From positions 1,008,529 to 1,072,528 of the forward strand of contig NZ_WBPF01000013.1 of NCBI RefSeq assembly GCF_008923725.1: DNA of 64,000 nucleotides, given 5' to 3'. Below are positions 61,633-64,000 of this stretch, piece after piece (positions within the stretch are counted from its first letter, which is position 1; the number at the start of each line of letters is the position of its first letter). The notes beneath the pieces were generated by a model. That model ran no database searches. It was not told where the DNA came from and saw nothing but the letters and a program-made list of their open reading frames with translations. The position numbers and the translations under genes are program-made. The stretch comes from Bacillus sp. CH140a_4T. Its GTDB lineage: Bacteria > Bacillota > Bacilli > Bacillales > Bacillaceae_G.

Positions 61633-62037
61633 TTATAAACAAGCACCTAAAATAAGTGCACCAACGATATGTAATGATCCGGCCAACATCGCATGCGCAA
61701 CACTGCCTTCTTTCGTACCTTCTTCTAAATCTAAACCAGACATTTTCTTTAACACAAATTCGATAAACATTTCTACCACTAATAAAATAACGAAAGAAAC
61801 TGCTGATGCAAGTAACGCTTGCCATAAATCATTTGCTTTCGTTATCGATTGAGATAAAATGTACCCTTGCGCGAATAATTTCATAACGAAACGCGTTGTT
61901 ACAGCTGTATTCCCATTCTTTATTTCTTTTAAATCATTGTATTTCGTAAAAATTGAATCAACCCACATAATTGCAAATAACAGTACTGCACTCGCTCCAG
62001 TCCATACAAGCATGGCTAACACATTTGTCCATGTCAT
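61633..62037 (-). CDS. DUF350 (YjfL-like) membrane protein
   Basis: A 134-residue protein with four TM helices in two repeated pairs, as in DUF350/YjfL (WTNVLAMLVWTGASAVLLFAIMWVDSIF, then VSFVILLVVEMFIEFVLKK). The start at ATG 62037 follows AGAGGAGG. The frame runs 70 codons further upstream, but that part is the reverse strand of a bcr1-like element and is rejected. The element's end lies only 22 bp before the start. Confidence 0.85.
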   Translation of the reverse strand: MTWTNVLAMLVWTGASAVLLFAIMWVDSIFTKYNDLKEIKNGNTAVTTRFVMKLFAQGYILSQSITKANDLWQALLASAVSFVILLVVEMFIEFVLKKMSGLDLEEGTKEGSVAHAMLAGSLHIVGALILGACL

Positions 62038-62058
62038 TGCAAAACCTCCTCTAAAAAG

Positions 62059-62217
62059 ATAAAGTGAAACTTTAATCGGTGGGGAAATGTTCATTCCCCG
62101 CTGATTATCAGCCCCCACCAATCGGGCATTTACGGGCAGTTGACCTCCCACTCCCACCTCTCTGCTTTCACAAAATGTAGGAGTGGGCGTCTTACTGCCC
62201 ACAAATAGCGGGGTAAT
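62059..62217 (+). mobile_element. bcr1-like repeat element, copy 2
   Basis: It begins ATAAAGTGAAACTTTAATC, identical to copy 1 for 19 bp. It has the same GC-rich arms (CCCACTCCCACCT, then GGAGTGGG; GGGCAG with CTGCCC) and ends AATAGCGGGGTAATAG, without a clear right-hand ATAAA. Orientation is the same as copy 1. It lies in the pspA-DUF350 gap, opposite to gene direction. Confidence 0.82.
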
Positions 62218-62218
62218 A

Positions 62219-62258
62219 GAAAACCGACATGAATTCTCTTCAGACATGTCGGTTTCTT
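62219..62258. terminator. Hairpin/terminator downstream of pspA
   Basis: GAAACCGACATG and CATGTCGGTTTC form a 12-bp stem just after the pspA stop codon. The T tract on the minus strand is short, so termination may be partial and allow read-through. Confidence 0.65.
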
Positions 62259-62271
62259 TGTCTATTCTATA

Positions 62272-62937
62272 TTATTTCTCGTACTGCTTCATAATACGAG
62301 CTAATTCATCGTCAACAGCAGAATTTTTGTTTAAGCTTGCGAATTCATCATCTAATGACTTTTCTTTCTTGTAAATTTCACCGCTTGCTTCTGCTTCAGC
62401 CTCTAATTGAAGAGCTTTCTCTTCCATACGGCTTAAACCAGCTTTTGCTGAGTTTGAATCAAATCCAGACATCGCCTGATTAATATTCTTTTGTGCTTTT
62501 GCCGCATTTACACGTGCTACAAGTGTTTCACGTTTATTTTTCAGCTCTGTTAATTGCTTACGCATTTCTTCTAGCTTCAGGCGAAGGTTATCAGCAGCAG
62601 CTTTGTTTTGCTCATAGCTTGCCTTATACTCATTCATCTTTTGCTCTGCATTTTGTTTTTCTTCAAGAGCACGACGTGCAAGGTCAAGATTGCTTGCTTG
62701 AACAGCCATATGAGCTTGCTCTTCACGCTTTTTCACAAGTGCTTCTTGCTCTTCAAATAATATTTTGAATTTCTTCTCAAGCGCGATTTGAGCTGCTACA
62801 CTTTTCTCAGCTTCTTGTACATCCGCTTGCATATCACGTAAATATTGATCCGTCATCTTAACTGGATCTTCCGCTTTTTCAATTAATGAATATACATTCG
62901 ACATTGTTAAATCTCGTAATCGTTTAAATACAGACAT
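62272..62937 (-). CDS. pspA: PspA/IM30 family envelope-stress protein
   Basis: A 221-residue, almost wholly alpha-helical coiled-coil protein: MSVFKRLRDLTMSNVYSLIEKAEDPVKMTDQYLRDM is the PspA/IM30 N-terminal membrane-binding helix and signature. Long Glu/Lys/Ala heptads follow to residue ~190. PspA/LiaH relatives form rings that protect the cytoplasmic membrane. The start at ATG 62937 follows ATAGGAGG. Candidate downstream partners DUF350, DUF4178 and DUF4247 lie on the same strand. Confidence 0.93.
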   Translation of the reverse strand: MSVFKRLRDLTMSNVYSLIEKAEDPVKMTDQYLRDMQADVQEAEKSVAAQIALEKKFKILFEEQEALVKKREEQAHMAVQASNLDLARRALEEKQNAEQKMNEYKASYEQNKAAADNLRLKLEEMRKQLTELKNKRETLVARVNAAKAQKNINQAMSGFDSNSAKAGLSRMEEKALQLEAEAEASGEIYKKEKSLDDEFASLNKNSAVDDELARIMKQYEK

Positions 62938-62964
62938 CCAAATTCCTCCTATGATATACCTCAT

Positions 62965-63339
62965 ATTTCAAATTCACTACTTGGAAAACTGAAAAATCTC
63001 CCTTTACAGTAAAGAATATTCATTTTTACAGCCTATGTGTTTATTATAACAAAACAAAGATGTCCTTACATGTTATTTCCAAAATACATCCAATATAATA
63101 TGACATTCTAGATACAATATTGTTTTCCCAATATATTCTCATTAACCCTCTTTAGAATTGACTAATTTTAACCTACTTTCACTAAATTACATTATTGTAA
63201 TGTTACTGTAAGCTAACTCGATAGTTACGTTTCAATATTTCTTATACACTAATACCAGAAGCAACAAACAAGCTTCTCATCATTTCAGAACTAATACAAA
63301 AACGTATTTACTATAAAACATATAAAAGGAGAAATCATC
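62965..63339. other. 375-bp divergent intergenic region
   Basis: It should hold the promoters of pspA (minus) and the lipoprotein gene (plus). A TATAAT hexamer on the minus strand (63043-63048) is a candidate -10 for pspA, but no clear -35 was found. No gene, repeat or strong hairpin is visible. Confidence 0.5.
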
Positions 63340-63918
63340 ATGAAAAAATTAGTAGGAATCGGATTAGCAGCAGCAATTTCACTTGGAGCATTATCAGGTT
63401 GTTCTTTATTAGGAGAAAAAGCGAACGGATTAGTATTATACGGATCAGAAGAGCAAGTTCAAAAAATTACAGATCAAAATAAGAAAGAAGTAAAAGAAAA
63501 AGACTTCTATAAAATGAAAATGGCAACATTAGAGGGTAAAAAAGTACTTGTAATGGATAAGAAAACTGGTGATGAACTTGTTAAGAAAGCACTACTTAAA
63601 AAAGTTGGTAAAAATGATGATACAAAGGCAATCGATAAATTACCAGCTGTAACAGCAGAAGAAGGCGTGCTGTTTGCAAAAGAGAAAGTAGAAAATGCTA
63701 CGCTTGATGGAGCAAAATTAAAATATGAAGGCAACACAATTATCGGTGATGGCCGTTCTTATGCAGATATGTTTGCTATCGTTGATGATGCAACATATGT
63801 AAATGTAAAAGGTGAAGAAAAATCTGTAGGTATTTTGAAATTTGATAAAGACCCAAGCAAAGAGCTACCTGGAGCAAATGGAGTAGAAGCTTCTCAACTT
63901 GTAAAAATTAAAAAATAA
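63340..63918 (+). CDS. Lipoprotein of unknown function
   Basis: A 192-residue lipoprotein, MKKLVGIGLAAAISLGALSGC, with lipobox LSGC at residue 21. The mature part is Lys/Glu-rich with a predicted alternation of beta strands and helices (GLVLYGSEEQVQKI, then YEGNTIIGDGRSYADMFAIVDD). The ATG follows AAAGGAGA. It is divergent from pspA. I recognise no named family. Confidence 0.85.
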   Translation: MKKLVGIGLAAAISLGALSGCSLLGEKANGLVLYGSEEQVQKITDQNKKEVKEKDFYKMKMATLEGKKVLVMDKKTGDELVKKALLKKVGKNDDTKAIDKLPAVTAEEGVLFAKEKVENATLDGAKLKYEGNTIIGDGRSYADMFAIVDDATYVNVKGEEKSVGILKFDKDPSKELPGANGVEASQLVKIKK

Positions 63919-63921
63919 TAG

Positions 63922-63956
63922 AAAAAAGCTTTGCGAAATTCGCAAAGCTTTTTTCT
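63922..63956. terminator. Bidirectional terminator
   Basis: An AAAAAAGCTTTGCGAA / TTCGCAAAGCTTTTTT hairpin flanked by A and T tracts. Confidence 0.9.
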
Positions 63957-64000
63957 ATTTATTATGAGCCACTTGCTCCATATCCGGACTACAAGTTTGC
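63955..64000 (-). CDS. Possible C-terminal end of a minus-strand gene (partial)
   Basis: A minus-strand frame enters from the window edge and stops at TAG 63955-63957, right at the terminator; it encodes QTCSPDMEQVAHNK. The terminator position supports a real gene, but 14 codons are too few to identify it. Confidence 0.4.
   Translation of the reverse strand, partial: QTCSPDMEQVAHNK

Noticed and set aside
62038-62247. N-terminal extension of the DUF350 gene by 70 codons
   Set aside because: The extension is translation of the bcr1-like element, and a strong ribosome site marks the internal ATG at 62037.

Overview
The window is a chromosomal segment of a low-GC Gram-positive spore former, almost certainly a member of the Bacillus cereus group (B. 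cereus / thuringiensis / anthracis). The evidence is the gene order, which follows the leuS-to-ythB stretch of the Bacillus subtilis chromosome (leuS, MFS, bceAB, ytzC, ytqAB, ytpB, ytpA, ytoA, metK, pckA, ytlACD-like, ytkD, luxS, ytjA, ytiB, ythAB), strong AGGAGG ribosome binding sites with frequent TTG/GTG starts, spore and SLH proteins, and two copies of an element that looks like the B. cereus-group repeat bcr1. No rRNA, tRNA, prophage, IS element or CRISPR array was seen.

Layout. 1-0.7 kb: C-terminally cut, His-rich tandem-repeat protein. 0.9-8 kb: GNAT, leuS under a T-box, an MFS transporter, the KhtTU-type K+/H+ antiporter and a degenerate tyrosine recombinase. 8.4-12.4 kb: BceAB-type peptide-resistance ABC transporter and a DUF418 membrane protein whose upstream regions share a BceR-like operator. 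12.4-24.5 kb: tRNA wobble-modification pair mnmL/mnmM, a small ABC exporter, racemase, PepSY protein, ytpB/ytpA lipid genes, ytoA, PAP2 phosphatase, glycosyltransferase and mobA/moaB. 24.5-31.6 kb: three tiny genes, metK with a SAM-I riboswitch, pckA with a CcpN-like box, small membrane proteins, an EamA permease and a YqkB-type protein. 31.7-37.8 kb: a gene remnant, two overlapping membrane histidine kinases (one lacking the phosphoacceptor His), a large catalase and an alpha/beta hydrolase. 38-46 kb: LTA-synthase-like sulfatase, a ytlACD-like ABC importer, a putative metallopeptidase lipoprotein and a HAD phosphatase. 46-51 kb: DUF3267, YtkD, five tandem DUF3953 paralogues interrupted by a bcr1-like element, and a MerR/SMR operon. 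51-64 kb: luxS, yidD, ytiB, ythAB bd oxidase, a GerP-like spore protein, an SLH-Excalibur protein, DUF218 and YitT proteins, and a PspA/DUF350/DUF4178/DUF4247 envelope-stress cluster.

Most of the segment is conserved core genome. The unusual content lies in non-coding and small elements: six copies of a 20-bp-periodic intergenic repeat, two bcr1-like elements (one supplying the last sense codons and stop of a gene), several large perfect inverted repeats, a 38-bp promoter block shared by bceA and the DUF418 gene, the His-less kinase, and a DUF3953 paralogue whose start codon appears to be ATA.

Starts were chosen from ribosome binding sites; for many genes this moves the start downstream of the longest open frame. 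Functional calls rest on motif recognition and remembered synteny; no database search was run.
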